DNA of 14,748 nt from an uncultured Ruminococcus sp. (GTDB taxonomy: Bacteria > Bacillota > Clostridia > Oscillospirales > Ruminococcaceae). Location of the stretch: positions 1 through 14,748 of the forward strand of contig CAADWP010000195.1 in NCBI GenBank assembly GCA_900752785.1, in the 5' to 3' direction. The notes beneath the pieces were generated by a model. It had not been told where the DNA came from, did not search any database, and was given only the letters and a program-made list of their open reading frames with translations. Both the position numbers and the translations under genes were made by a program. Below, piece after piece: positions 8,101-14,635 of the stretch (position 1 is its first letter; every line of letters starts with the position of its first letter).

Positions 8101-10411
8101 AATAAGCTTCTGAAACAGTGATAAGATTGTAAGCGCCTCCGGCGAGATAACGGGCAAGACCTATCTGAATCTTATTCGCATTAACCGCATAGGGGAGCTT
8201 AATAACGTAATAAATTCTGTTTTCTGCATCACGCTGCTGACTAACAGAAGCGGAAAAAGCTGCGGTATTTCCATTTGCTTCCCACCATCTTATCTTTACA
8301 TAGGAATATTGCATTCCGTCTGTTGCAAGAAGCGCAATGGTATCAATTTTATACTCGTCGTCAAATGTATATATGAGACCGTTGTTTCCGAGATTATTAA
8401 AACCGCCGTCGTCCCACGTGCTTTTTGAGTAATATGAAGATGCGTTATTATCCACAGTTCCCCATGCCGTATTTGTCTGTTCAGCATCAGCTTCGCTTTC
8501 GATCATTGAACCGCCGTTTCTTGAAGCAGAGGTAATATGCGCGTTTCCGGGAATTCCTGATCCATCGCGGTTTATCAGATTATATCTGGGCATTTCAGCA
8601 GGATTCAGATCGGCAGTCTTTGCCGCACAGTGAAGCGATTCGGGACTTTCGCCAAGTTCGTTTACACCTGTAACATAAATTTCGTATTCAACAAGTTCTT
8701 CTAAGTCATTAATTGTATATTTATTTTCTTTAATACCGGAAATTTTTGTATATGCATCTTCACTGTTTCTTATTTTATAAAAGACATTATAGGACAGTGT
8801 ATCGTCCATATTTTTCCAGCTTACATTAATGCCTCTGTAGCATCCCGAAGCTCTGACGTTATCGGGTTTATCGGGACGTTTAGTGGGAAGCGGCGTAACT
8901 TCTACCGGGGCGCAGAAGCCGCTTTTCCAAGCGCCGTTGACGGACTGCACACTCACTTTATAAGTTGTATAATTTTTTAAGCCTTTTCCGTTGAAAGATG
9001 AAACGTCTGCCGAATTGGATATTGAGATAAATGTTTCAATATTTTCGCCTTGTTCAATTTTTACCTCATAGCCTGTTACGTTAACACAGGGGATCCAATT
9101 TAAGGTAAATCTCTCGCTTCCGGCAGCCGCGGTAAGCTTTTCCGGAATATCCATTTCAGGTTCCGGAATTCGGCTTTCCATTCCGTTTACAAATTCGACT
9201 TTGCTAATTTCGGTAAGATTATTGTTATTTTGCATTGCTGTTACAGTAATAGCAACTTTTTTAACTGCAATTTGGTTTCCGAGATGAATGTTAATATTGC
9301 CGTTTTCGTCAATGTCGGCATATACGTCGCTTTCTTTGAGGAGATAGTTAACTCCGGATTTTACAGGAACTGTAATTGCGTAATCCTTACCATTTTCAGT
9401 GTATTCAATATTAATGAATGCTTCCGATACGGGATTATCTTTTCCCGTTTCAAATGTTATACCGTCAAAAACAGCGGCATTTCCATTTTTCTGCATATCA
9501 AATTCCAAAGATACAGGGTTGGATTCCGAAATAGCGCCCTTATCTGAAGGGGTAAGAATTACCGTTTCTTGTCCGCTCATCATTTTTTTCGGGTCACCTT
9601 TTAAATTTGTACCTTCCGAGGCAGATGCGTTAATAATTGAAGGGGAAATAAATTCTTCGACCGCTGCGGTAGTATCTCTGTATTCTTCATAGCTTTTTGA
9701 GAAAAACATCAGATCTACCATATCTGTTACACCGTCGCGATTAAGGTCGGTGACAAAAGCTTCCGATACGGCTTGCCCGTCAATAGCGTCTATCAGGATA
9801 TTCTTATCGGCATCATCTATTTTCCCGTTTCCGTCAACATCTCCGATTAAAATAACTCCGGGATGAAGACTTCCTTCTGCATATGTATATCCTTCACAGA
9901 AGCCGGCGGTCAATTTTATGGAATACATTTTTTGAGATACCGATATATTCTGGCTGTAATCGGCAAATCCGGGCGAATTAACAGTTAAATTATATTCGCC
10001 GTCCGCAAGAGAGTCAAAGCATATTTCGTTTTCTCCGGAATATGACATAGTGACGGTGCCGGCTTGGGAGTATCCGTCATTGTTTGTAAGCTTTACTGTA
10101 AAATCTACATTTTCGTTAAGATGCAGAGCAGATCCTATTGAAACATTAATCATTCCTGCCGCATAATCTTTTTCAGTACCTGCATTTTTTTCGTCATCAG
10201 CATTATTTTCAGGCATATCGGTCAAATCGTTCGGTAATACGTCTTTATTTCCGATCTCAGAGCTTGCAGCTTGCTTTTTGTTCTGAGATTCACCGATATT
10301 AGAAAGGGCAGCTCCGGCGTTTACCGCGCATGGAAAGCTGCATACCATAGATAATGCCAATAAGAAAGCTATATTTCTTTTTAAGCTGCGTTTTCTCATT
10401 GTATCTTTCAT
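5177..10411 (-). CDS. secreted dockerin-containing M60-like zinc metallopeptidase, multidomain
   Basis: A 1744-aa exported protein. Signal peptide about 1-32 (AVNA); acidic linker; beta-rich carboxypeptidase-regulatory-like domain (about 85-172). A type I dockerin (about 188-242) has two calcium loops, starting D191-V-D193-G-N195 and D222-L-N224-R-D226. Next come a beta-rich region (255-410), two FN3 domains (about 422-508, 515-600), a discoidin/F5-8C-like domain (605-772) and a helical linker. The M60-like region (about 850-1315) has a jelly-roll-like start (WQPLGVTAAPGDKITVYV) and the zinc motif H1149-E-x-x-H1153 with E1164 after ten residues, matching HExxHx(8,28)E. C-terminal FN3-like, discoidin-like (1440-1585) and unrecognised domains follow. 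M60 enzymes of gut bacteria typically cut O-glycosylated, mucin-type proteins. The protein has no LPXTG motif. The ATG at 10411 is chosen because AAAGGA lies 9 nt upstream and a signal peptide follows; extension to 10534 would run into the riboswitch. Confidence 0.9.
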   Translation of the reverse strand: MKDTMRKRSLKRNIAFLLALSMVCSFPCAVNAGAALSNIGESQNKKQAASSEIGNKDVLPNDLTDMPENNADDEKNAGTEKDYAAGMINVSIGSALHLNENVDFTVKLTNNDGYSQAGTVTMSYSGENEICFDSLADGEYNLTVNSPGFADYSQNISVSQKMYSIKLTAGFCEGYTYAEGSLHPGVILIGDVDGNGKIDDADKNILIDAIDGQAVSEAFVTDLNRDGVTDMVDLMFFSKSYEEYRDTTAAVEEFISPSIINASASEGTNLKGDPKKMMSGQETVILTPSDKGAISESNPVSLEFDMQKNGNAAVFDGITFETGKDNPVSEAFINIEYTENGKDYAITVPVKSGVNYLLKESDVYADIDENGNINIHLGNQIAVKKVAITVTAMQNNNNLTEISKVEFVNGMESRIPEPEMDIPEKLTAAAGSERFTLNWIPCVNVTGYEVKIEQGENIETFISISNSADVSSFNGKGLKNYTTYKVSVQSVNGAWKSGFCAPVEVTPLPTKRPDKPDNVRASGCYRGINVSWKNMDDTLSYNVFYKIRNSEDAYTKISGIKENKYTINDLEELVEYEIYVTGVNELGESPESLHCAAKTADLNPAEMPRYNLINRDGSGIPGNAHITSASRNGGSMIESEADAEQTNTAWGTVDNNASSYYSKSTWDDGGFNNLGNNGLIYTFDDEYKIDTIALLATDGMQYSYVKIRWWEANGNTAAFSASVSQQRDAENRIYYVIKLPYAVNANKIQIGLARYLAGGAYNLITVSEAYFYHYDDLRDEIMALYVDDLHTVLKDSVTQASIDALREKVNTPDEFGEENPNKDALLRELETAEKILNDEAISSAVEIHSGITTKDTGRGFSGLNAWQPLGVTAAPGDKITVYVGHNKMRTGDLTNLRLVITQYHTEADRIVLDGANLRIGANEFKLSKSVSASAESGGALYIQYQGNNPSDRYSVRVSGGSEVPVLDLYKVTDENERMEKTIAFVKKLEKHTAEMEELHNKIHKGSDNKNVDYDYDPQNCILGASDIMLDTMMLSLPAQQILAGSGNGSAEERAETILKSMEAMENMMHLFYQHKGLNASAPSELNQIPKGHLNIRYQRMFSGAFMYAAGNHIGIEWGSTAGMVNCIPVTSDEYGKYISGRYFGWGIAHEIGHCINQGSYAVAEITNNYFSVLAQAKDSNNSVRFNYNNVFSKVTSGTKGNASNVFTQLGMYWQLHLAYDKGLNYKTYSDYTEQLNNLFYARVDTYSRNPKAAPAPNGVALTLGSNSDQNLMRLACAAAEKNILEFFERWGKSPDETTIAYAEQFEKETRAIFYANDDSRIYALNGNGSVLGSDSSVNAIKDVSTEIGEEANRVKLKFTPGDIPEEDILGYEVIRCTISGGKVEEIPVGFATSSEFTDTVTTMNNRAVFYKVTLIDQYLNRSASYTTKMVKIEHDGSINKTNWNISVSGLTAELDVHDATDEMPCEQTKNDPAEQAVDHDIKTVYSPTITDDNAEIILNFNQLLTISGFKYTAGDGASIGDYEIYVLVNDEWILTAEGIFNGSETVYFANDDDKYISTYSATAVKLVLLNQKDKVVSIAELDVLGVTGDNVDFRRTDEENITVIGTLSEDFKYGDKDDNVIPKNSLIFTGSYKGNPAYNVVLLYDENGNIVGGFDEDNNVTAQQIILADVPDNSNIANVSDGTWIYWIEPDQLSNMKLPKNVRAELYRVNNALTNEGQRMVSDSLYEAVPDELPTITIKGTTKE

Positions 10412-10460
10412 AATGAATGATCCTTTCTGATTTCGGCAACTCTTATTATGGTGATAAGAA

Positions 10461-10489
10461 TTTTTTATTTTCATTATGAAAATAAAAAA
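10461..10489. repeat. AU-rich palindrome between riboswitch terminator and start codon
   Basis: A near-perfect palindrome has 14-nt arms around a single central base (arms TTTTTTATTTTCAT and ATGAAAATAAAAAA). In the minus-strand mRNA it could fold into a stem of about 13 bp with a 3-nt loop. It overlaps the T-run of the riboswitch terminator (10484-10490) and lies about 35 nt upstream of the ribosome binding site. Its role is unknown. Confidence 0.55.
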
Positions 10490-10521
10490 ACAACTGACAT
10501 CTTCACATGGAGACGCAGCTG
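10484..10521 (-). terminator. riboswitch-controlled intrinsic terminator
   Basis: On the minus strand CAGCTGCGTCT (10521-10511) pairs with AGATG (10502-10498) and CAGTTG (10496-10491). This gives 11 bp with one bulged T (10497), two G-U pairs and an 8-nt loop, directly followed by seven Ts (10490-10484). It sits between the c-di-GMP aptamer and the peptidase start, where an expression platform is expected. Confidence 0.75.
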
Positions 10522-10559
10522 CACACAAAAACAATCGTATAAACGATTATCTGCAACTG
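10516..10559 (-). promoter_or_regulatory. predicted antiterminator stem enclosing a small hairpin
   Basis: CAGTTGCA (10559-10552), the 3' strand of the aptamer, can pair over 8 bp (one G-U) with TGCAGCTG (10523-10516), whose CAGCTG is also the left arm of the terminator. The enclosed loop carries a small hairpin, AATCGT-TTAT-ACGATT (10548-10533), followed by GTTTTTG. The aptamer fold and the antiterminator are mutually exclusive, as are the antiterminator and the terminator. Confidence 0.65.
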
Positions 10560-10626
10560 GCTGTCATACTGTTTCCAGGTTAGACCCTCAAGCTTTGCGT
10601 CCTTACTTTTCAATAAGTTTGCCAAA
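10551..10626 (-). ncRNA. class I cyclic-di-GMP riboswitch aptamer (GEMM-I)
   Basis: Reading the minus strand, the landmarks of the class I aptamer appear in order. GGCAAAC is followed by the stem CTTATT-GAAA-AGTAAG with its GNRA tetraloop, and then by GGACGCAAAGC, the near-invariant junction segment. The second arm has the tetraloop-receptor sequences (GGGTCTAA on one side, GTATGA on the other) capped by CTG-GAAA-CAG. AGCCAGTTGC closes the fold. P1 here is short (GCAA/TTGC plus weak pairs), which fits a competing downstream pairing. The RNA begins about 50 nt after the predicted transcription start and ends about 140 nt before the peptidase start. It should control the whole peptidase-LPQTG-sortase operon. 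Confidence 0.93.
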
Positions 10627-10681
10627 TATTATTTTTTACATTAATGAACCTTTTTGTTGATTCATTTGAATGCCTACATTT

Positions 10682-10710
10682 ATTATAATCGTTCTTTTTT
10701 TCAATGTCAA
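10682..10710 (-). promoter_or_regulatory. sigma-A promoter of the riboswitch-controlled surface operon
   Basis: On the minus strand TTGACA (10710-10705), exactly 17 nt of spacer and TATAAT (10687-10682) form a perfect consensus promoter. Transcription would start near 10675, so the aptamer is transcribed first. A perfect promoter is consistent with control being exerted after initiation by the riboswitch. Confidence 0.88.
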
Positions 10711-10787
10711 TACATTTTCTGGGAATTTTCTGTTATGCTTATTTATTTGGATATTTATTTTTGAATATTGTAGAAAATCAACAAAAG

Positions 10788-10815
10788 ATGACGGCTTGAC
10801 AAGCAGTGGTATAAT
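10788..10815 (+). promoter_or_regulatory. candidate extended -10 promoter on the plus strand
   Basis: TG-N-TATAAT (10807-10815) is a full extended -10 element, with ATGACG (10788-10793, 4/6 to consensus) 16 nt upstream. It points into the hairpin at 10827-10868 and then against the synthetase operon. No coding sequence follows it. A nearer TTGACA (10796-10801) is only 8 nt from the -10 and is not a usable -35. Confidence 0.4.
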
Positions 10816-10826
10816 TATTAGCAGAT

Positions 10827-10872
10827 ACCTGTATCAATAAAATGTATATGCATATTATTGATACAGGTTTTT
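10827..10872 (+). terminator. long hairpin with T-run downstream of the MetRS-like gene
   Basis: A perfect 13-bp inverted repeat, ACCTGTATCAATA (10827-10839) and TATTGATACAGGT (10856-10868), has a loop that can pair further (ATG/CAT). The T-run (10868-10872) follows only in the plus direction, so it is an intrinsic terminator for plus-strand RNA. For the gltX operon it lies just after the last stop but has no U-run, so it could at most act as a 3'-protecting stem there. Confidence 0.65.
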
Positions 10873-10882
10873 AAATTATTAA

Positions 10883-12883
10883 TTATTCTTTATCAAATTG
10901 GCTTTCATGACGTGTAAAGAAATCGGTTCGCGGAGGAAGAAATTTCAGTTTATGATTTTTTTCTGTAAAAAATGTCAGCGGTTCAAAAATAGTATCCCAC
11001 GACCAGATGCGCTCGTCTGCCTGCAAATATTCACGAAGCTTTTCCGTACCAAACGGAGCCATAGGATGAAGCAGAACTCCTGCAATACGAATAATATAAA
11101 ACAGATTTGCCAGAGCCTGTGAAAGCATCTCTTTATCAGGAGCTTCTGAACTGATAGCTTTTGACATATATTTGCTTCCGTTTCTGATGTAACTGTCAAG
11201 AACGTAGGTACACTGATGAAACGCAAATTTTGACATATGGCGTTCATATTCAAGGACGGCTTTCTTGGCGTCGGCAATAAAGTTTTCTTCGGGAGCCTTA
11301 TCGGGAAGAATTCCGTCAAATTCCTTCTGTGTCGTATAGAATGCGGTACGTATCATGCGGTTATAGACATTTGAAAGGAGCAGACCATCTTTAACAACGG
11401 GATCGGAATCTTCGGGTGCAGCGTTTGGATTATACGGCTTCGGCATAAAGCTTACAGAGCGCTGACCGAGTCCAAGTCCCAGCCAATGCATACGAAGCTG
11501 CTCGGGAGTATAATGATTAAGCAGATCGTCGGCCATGGGTGGCTTGACTGCACCGGAGCTTGAAGCCTTTTTGTCGAGGAAGAGAATATGATGATTTGCA
11601 ACTATTACAGGCATTTGAAGTTCGCCGTCATCAGGAAAAGCAGTTTTTTCGTCTATATCCTGCTGTGCTATCCACATAGCCGGTTCTGCAATGCCATAGA
11701 AATAAATATTGTCCTGTCCAATGAATTGATAAACGGTCGAGTCCTTACTGCACCAGTATTTTTTCCAGTCCTCACGGTCAGCGCCGATCTGTTCGAGATA
11801 TGTTTCCGTAAAAGAAATAGGCGCCCATAGTGATTCCGGCCATACCCATACCGTCAGCGGATCTTCGTTTTCAAGCATAGGCGCAGGAACTCCCCATTCG
11901 ATATTTCCTGTAAGTCTGAAAGGAACAAGAGTTTTTCCTGTGCGGTAGCGTATACCGTTCTGAGTCAGTATCCTGCATGCTTCATCGCATTCTGAAAGCG
12001 TTTTGAATTCAATTGTAAACGAAGGCTTTTTAGCTTCTTCAAGATATTTATGCTCAGGCATCGAATTTTTGAGAGTAATGTATTTTTCCTCAAATTCACG
12101 CTTTACATAAATAACCGGAGGCTTAAGAAATTCCGAGATAGTTTTCCATACCACAGGGCGAACGTCCTTACGCTTTTGAAGCTCGCTGACCCAGTCCTGA
12201 AGCAGCTTTTCATAGTCGCGGAGATTGAAATACCAGTTTGTTACAGGTTTCATAGTGGGAGTTGTACCTGTAAGAGCGCTGACGGGATTAAGCAGATTTT
12301 CAGGCATATATTGATGACCGAGGTCGCATTCGTCGGCGTAGCCTTTTTCAGATGTACATCCCTCGACAGGACATTTTCCGGTAACCTGACGACCGTTGAG
12401 AAATACTCCGGCTTGTTCGTCAAAAAACTGCATAGTGCTTATCTTGCTTAACTGACCCTTTTTGTAGAGAGAGCGAATAAACCAATCGGTGACTTCTGCG
12501 TGGATTTCCTTAGAACGATCCAGTCCGGAAGCTGCAAAAAGGTTTGGGGATATTCCGTAAGCTTCAAGGGTTTTCTTTTGTTTTTCGTGATTACTTCTGA
12601 CAAAGTCCTCAAGAGAGCCTTCAAATTCGCCTTTTTCGACTTTAATTCTCCAACCCTCGGCAATTGGAGAGCCATAGCAGTCTGTGCCGCTGACAAATAT
12701 CACATTTTCTTTGCCTATTCTATCGCGTAAAAACCGCGCATAGGTATCGGCGAAAACGAGCATACCGCCGACGTGTCCGAAATGAAGCTCCTTATTTCCG
12801 TATGGCATACCGCCTGTAATGACGGCGCGTTTAGGAAAGTTCGGACGTGGAATCTCAAAATTTTTCTTGTTATTGTCTGACAT
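10883..12883 (-). CDS. MetRS-like class I aminoacyl-tRNA synthetase with divergent active site
   Basis: A 666-aa protein with the methionyl-tRNA synthetase fold: HFGH (34-37) as the HIGH motif, a zinc-knuckle-like stretch (C171, C176, C186, H190) and the core segment FIGQDNIYF (387-395). A C-terminal helical anticodon-binding domain covers about 495-640. Several usual MetRS features are altered. The KMSKS loop reads KASSS (439-443), so its second Lys is missing. The HIGH-proximal GTDEHG-type motif reads GTDCYG. The FHxxxWP helix of the methionine pocket reads FYGIAEP (395-401). About 60 extra residues (roughly 258-320) precede TGNIEWGVP. The Trp expected in the anticodon domain seems replaced (NGSKYM). 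No C-terminal tRNA-binding domain is present. The start has AAGAGG 8 nt upstream. It is probably co-transcribed with the glutamyl synthetase 15 bp upstream. Either a divergent MetRS or a paralogue with another role. Confidence 0.85.
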   Translation of the reverse strand: MSDNNKKNFEIPRPNFPKRAVITGGMPYGNKELHFGHVGGMLVFADTYARFLRDRIGKENVIFVSGTDCYGSPIAEGWRIKVEKGEFEGSLEDFVRSNHEKQKKTLEAYGISPNLFAASGLDRSKEIHAEVTDWFIRSLYKKGQLSKISTMQFFDEQAGVFLNGRQVTGKCPVEGCTSEKGYADECDLGHQYMPENLLNPVSALTGTTPTMKPVTNWYFNLRDYEKLLQDWVSELQKRKDVRPVVWKTISEFLKPPVIYVKREFEEKYITLKNSMPEHKYLEEAKKPSFTIEFKTLSECDEACRILTQNGIRYRTGKTLVPFRLTGNIEWGVPAPMLENEDPLTVWVWPESLWAPISFTETYLEQIGADREDWKKYWCSKDSTVYQFIGQDNIYFYGIAEPAMWIAQQDIDEKTAFPDDGELQMPVIVANHHILFLDKKASSSGAVKPPMADDLLNHYTPEQLRMHWLGLGLGQRSVSFMPKPYNPNAAPEDSDPVVKDGLLLSNVYNRMIRTAFYTTQKEFDGILPDKAPEENFIADAKKAVLEYERHMSKFAFHQCTYVLDSYIRNGSKYMSKAISSEAPDKEMLSQALANLFYIIRIAGVLLHPMAPFGTEKLREYLQADERIWSWDTIFEPLTFFTEKNHKLKFLPPRTDFFTRHESQFDKE

Positions 12884-12898
12884 TGTTTTTACCTCTTT

Positions 12899-14536
12899 TT
12901 ATGCCCATTTTTCGAGTCTGCAACGAACGATATCTTCGCCGAGAACATGGCTGACTTCGTGGATATCGGGAGCGTTTGCACGTCCCATAAGAGCTATTCT
13001 GAGCATATTTGTAGTATGAACGATGCTTCCTTTATACTGTTCGGGATTGTTTTTAAAATCCTTGGGCTTTACCGCAAAGCCAAGCTCTGCTGTAATAGCC
13101 TTTACTTTATCGAACCACGCGGCTGAATCGTCGCTGTGATCGTAGGAAGCGAGGTATTTTGCAAAAAATTCCTTACGGTCAGTTTCGCTTATATCTTCCG
13201 GCATCTGATCCTCGGGAGAGAAAGTTTCATCGTAATAGAAGCTCAGGAAATCGCACGCCTGTTTCCATGTTTCAAGATCCTTACGCGGCTTTTTAGCTGT
13301 TCTTCCAACATTTATGGCGGCAAGAGTTCGTTCGGGATATTTTTTTATAAGATCAGCGTATTCCTTATTGTAGCTTTCGCACCAATCGAGCCAATTTTCA
13401 TAAATTTTCTGTGCAGACATCTTTCCAATGACGTCCTTGGAGATATTTTTTAGCTTGTCCAAATCAACAAGCGCTCCTGAAATCGACATTTTTGAAATTG
13501 AGAACGGAAATTCGCGGCAATCGGTTTCAGGGTTCGCAATTCGCCATTCTTCATAATTTGAATTGAGAAGCGTAAGAAGAAATTCCCAAATAGCGTCCGA
13601 ACTTATGCCCTCCTGCTGATAATAGGATAGAGCAAGCTCGGGGTCTTTTCTTTTGGAAAGCTTGCGCTTACCGCCGTTGTCGATTTTCATGAGCGTTGCG
13701 GTATGGCAATATATCGGTTGATTCCAGCCGAAAACGTTAAACAGCTCAATATGCATTGGAAGCGAAGATATCCATTCTTCACCCCTTATAATATGTGTAG
13801 ATCGCATCAGATGATCGTCGATCACATGAGCGAAATGATATGTCGGAATTCCGTCGCTTTTCAATAAAACGAAGTCCATATTGTTCCGCGGCATTTCAAG
13901 CTTGCCTCTTATGGCGTCATCTACCGCAATATATTCATCCGTTTCCTCTCCCTTGTAGCGAAGAACCCATTCCATACCGCTGTCAATATTAGTTTTTATT
14001 TGCTCAAAGGAGAGCGAACGGCTTTTCTCAGCGTATTTTCCGTATATTCCCGGATTTTCTTTGTTAGCGGTCTGCTGTTCGCGGATAATGTCTATTTCTT
14101 CGGCTGTAAGGAAGCATGGGTAAGCGAGTCCCTTTTCAACCAGCCACTTGGCAAAAACATGGTATATTTCTCGTCTTTTACGCTGATGATACGGACCGTA
14201 GCAGCCGTTGTCACCGTCAGCGGAAGCTCCTTCATCAAAATCGACGCCAAAATAGTGCATTGCGTTTATTAATGTTTCAACAGCTCCTTCAACCTCACGC
14301 TTGTTGTCTGTGTCCTCGATTCGGAGGTAAAATATGCCGTTTGATTGATGAGCGACCCGTTCTCCAATCAGAGCGTTATATAGATTTCCCAGATGTACAA
14401 ATCCGGTAGGACTTGGACCGATACGCGTTACGCAGGCGTTTTCGGGAAGATCACGATTTGGGAAACGTTGTTCTATATCTTCCGGAGTGAGAGTAACGTC
14501 AGGAAAGAGAAGTTCTGCAAGTTTGGAATTTTCCAT
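12899..14536 (-). CDS. gltX: glutamyl-tRNA synthetase (GltX-type)
   Basis: A 545-aa class I synthetase that charges tRNA with glutamate in the cytoplasm. Motif evidence: TRIGPSPTGFVHLGN (37-51), where HLGN replaces HIGH as is common in this family; the LRIEDTD segment (71-77) typical of Glu/GlnRS; and KLSKR (292-296) as the KMSKS loop. A helical C-terminal anticodon-binding region follows (about 330-545). At 545 aa it is longer than the usual 470-490 aa; an N-terminal extension of about 35 residues precedes the first strand and the C-terminal half is also extended. I see no CxC zinc site. The start at 14536 has AAAGGA about 9 nt upstream. It is first in an operon with the MetRS-like gene. Whether it is discriminating or also charges tRNA-Gln cannot be told from motifs alone. 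Confidence 0.92.
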   Translation of the reverse strand: MENSKLAELLFPDVTLTPEDIEQRFPNRDLPENACVTRIGPSPTGFVHLGNLYNALIGERVAHQSNGIFYLRIEDTDNKREVEGAVETLINAMHYFGVDFDEGASADGDNGCYGPYHQRKRREIYHVFAKWLVEKGLAYPCFLTAEEIDIIREQQTANKENPGIYGKYAEKSRSLSFEQIKTNIDSGMEWVLRYKGEETDEYIAVDDAIRGKLEMPRNNMDFVLLKSDGIPTYHFAHVIDDHLMRSTHIIRGEEWISSLPMHIELFNVFGWNQPIYCHTATLMKIDNGGKRKLSKRKDPELALSYYQQEGISSDAIWEFLLTLLNSNYEEWRIANPETDCREFPFSISKMSISGALVDLDKLKNISKDVIGKMSAQKIYENWLDWCESYNKEYADLIKKYPERTLAAINVGRTAKKPRKDLETWKQACDFLSFYYDETFSPEDQMPEDISETDRKEFFAKYLASYDHSDDSAAWFDKVKAITAELGFAVKPKDFKNNPEQYKGSIVHTTNMLRIALMGRANAPDIHEVSHVLGEDIVRCRLEKWA

Positions 14537-14606
14537 TTAAATTCATCCTTTTCTGTATAGACAGATCCTTGCTTCCGCATGAATTATTGTCCATAATTTT
14601 ACTCAA

Positions 14607-14635
14607 ATTATACCACAAACCATATTTCTTGTCAA
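14607..14635 (-). promoter_or_regulatory. consensus sigma-A promoter of the synthetase operon
   Basis: TTGACA (14635-14630), 17 nt of spacer and TATAAT (14612-14607) on the minus strand match consensus perfectly. The start would be near 14600, giving a leader of about 60 nt. That is too short for a T-box, so amino-acid control by that route is unlikely. A small CTGT/ACAG stem lies in the leader. In the remaining 113 bp to the window edge I see no gene. Confidence 0.85.

Noticed and set aside
10412..10534. N-terminal extension of the large peptidase to an upstream in-frame ATG at 10534
   Set aside because: The extension would be translated from inside the riboswitch terminator/antiterminator region, has no ribosome binding site, and would bury the obvious signal peptide that begins after the AAAGGA-preceded ATG at 10411.
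10448..10660. 70-codon plus-strand reading frame
   Set aside because: It lies antisense to the riboswitch, terminator and leader of the surface operon, which explain the sequence; it has no recognisable protein content.
10796..10815. TTGACA plus TATAAT as an ordinary sigma-A promoter on the plus strand
   Set aside because: The spacer is only 8 nt. If the -10 is used, it must be as an extended -10 with the weak ATGACG box 16 nt upstream.
14537..14606. T-box leader upstream of the synthetase operon
   Set aside because: The predicted leader is only about 60 nt and shows neither the conserved T-box sequence nor a terminator/antiterminator pair.
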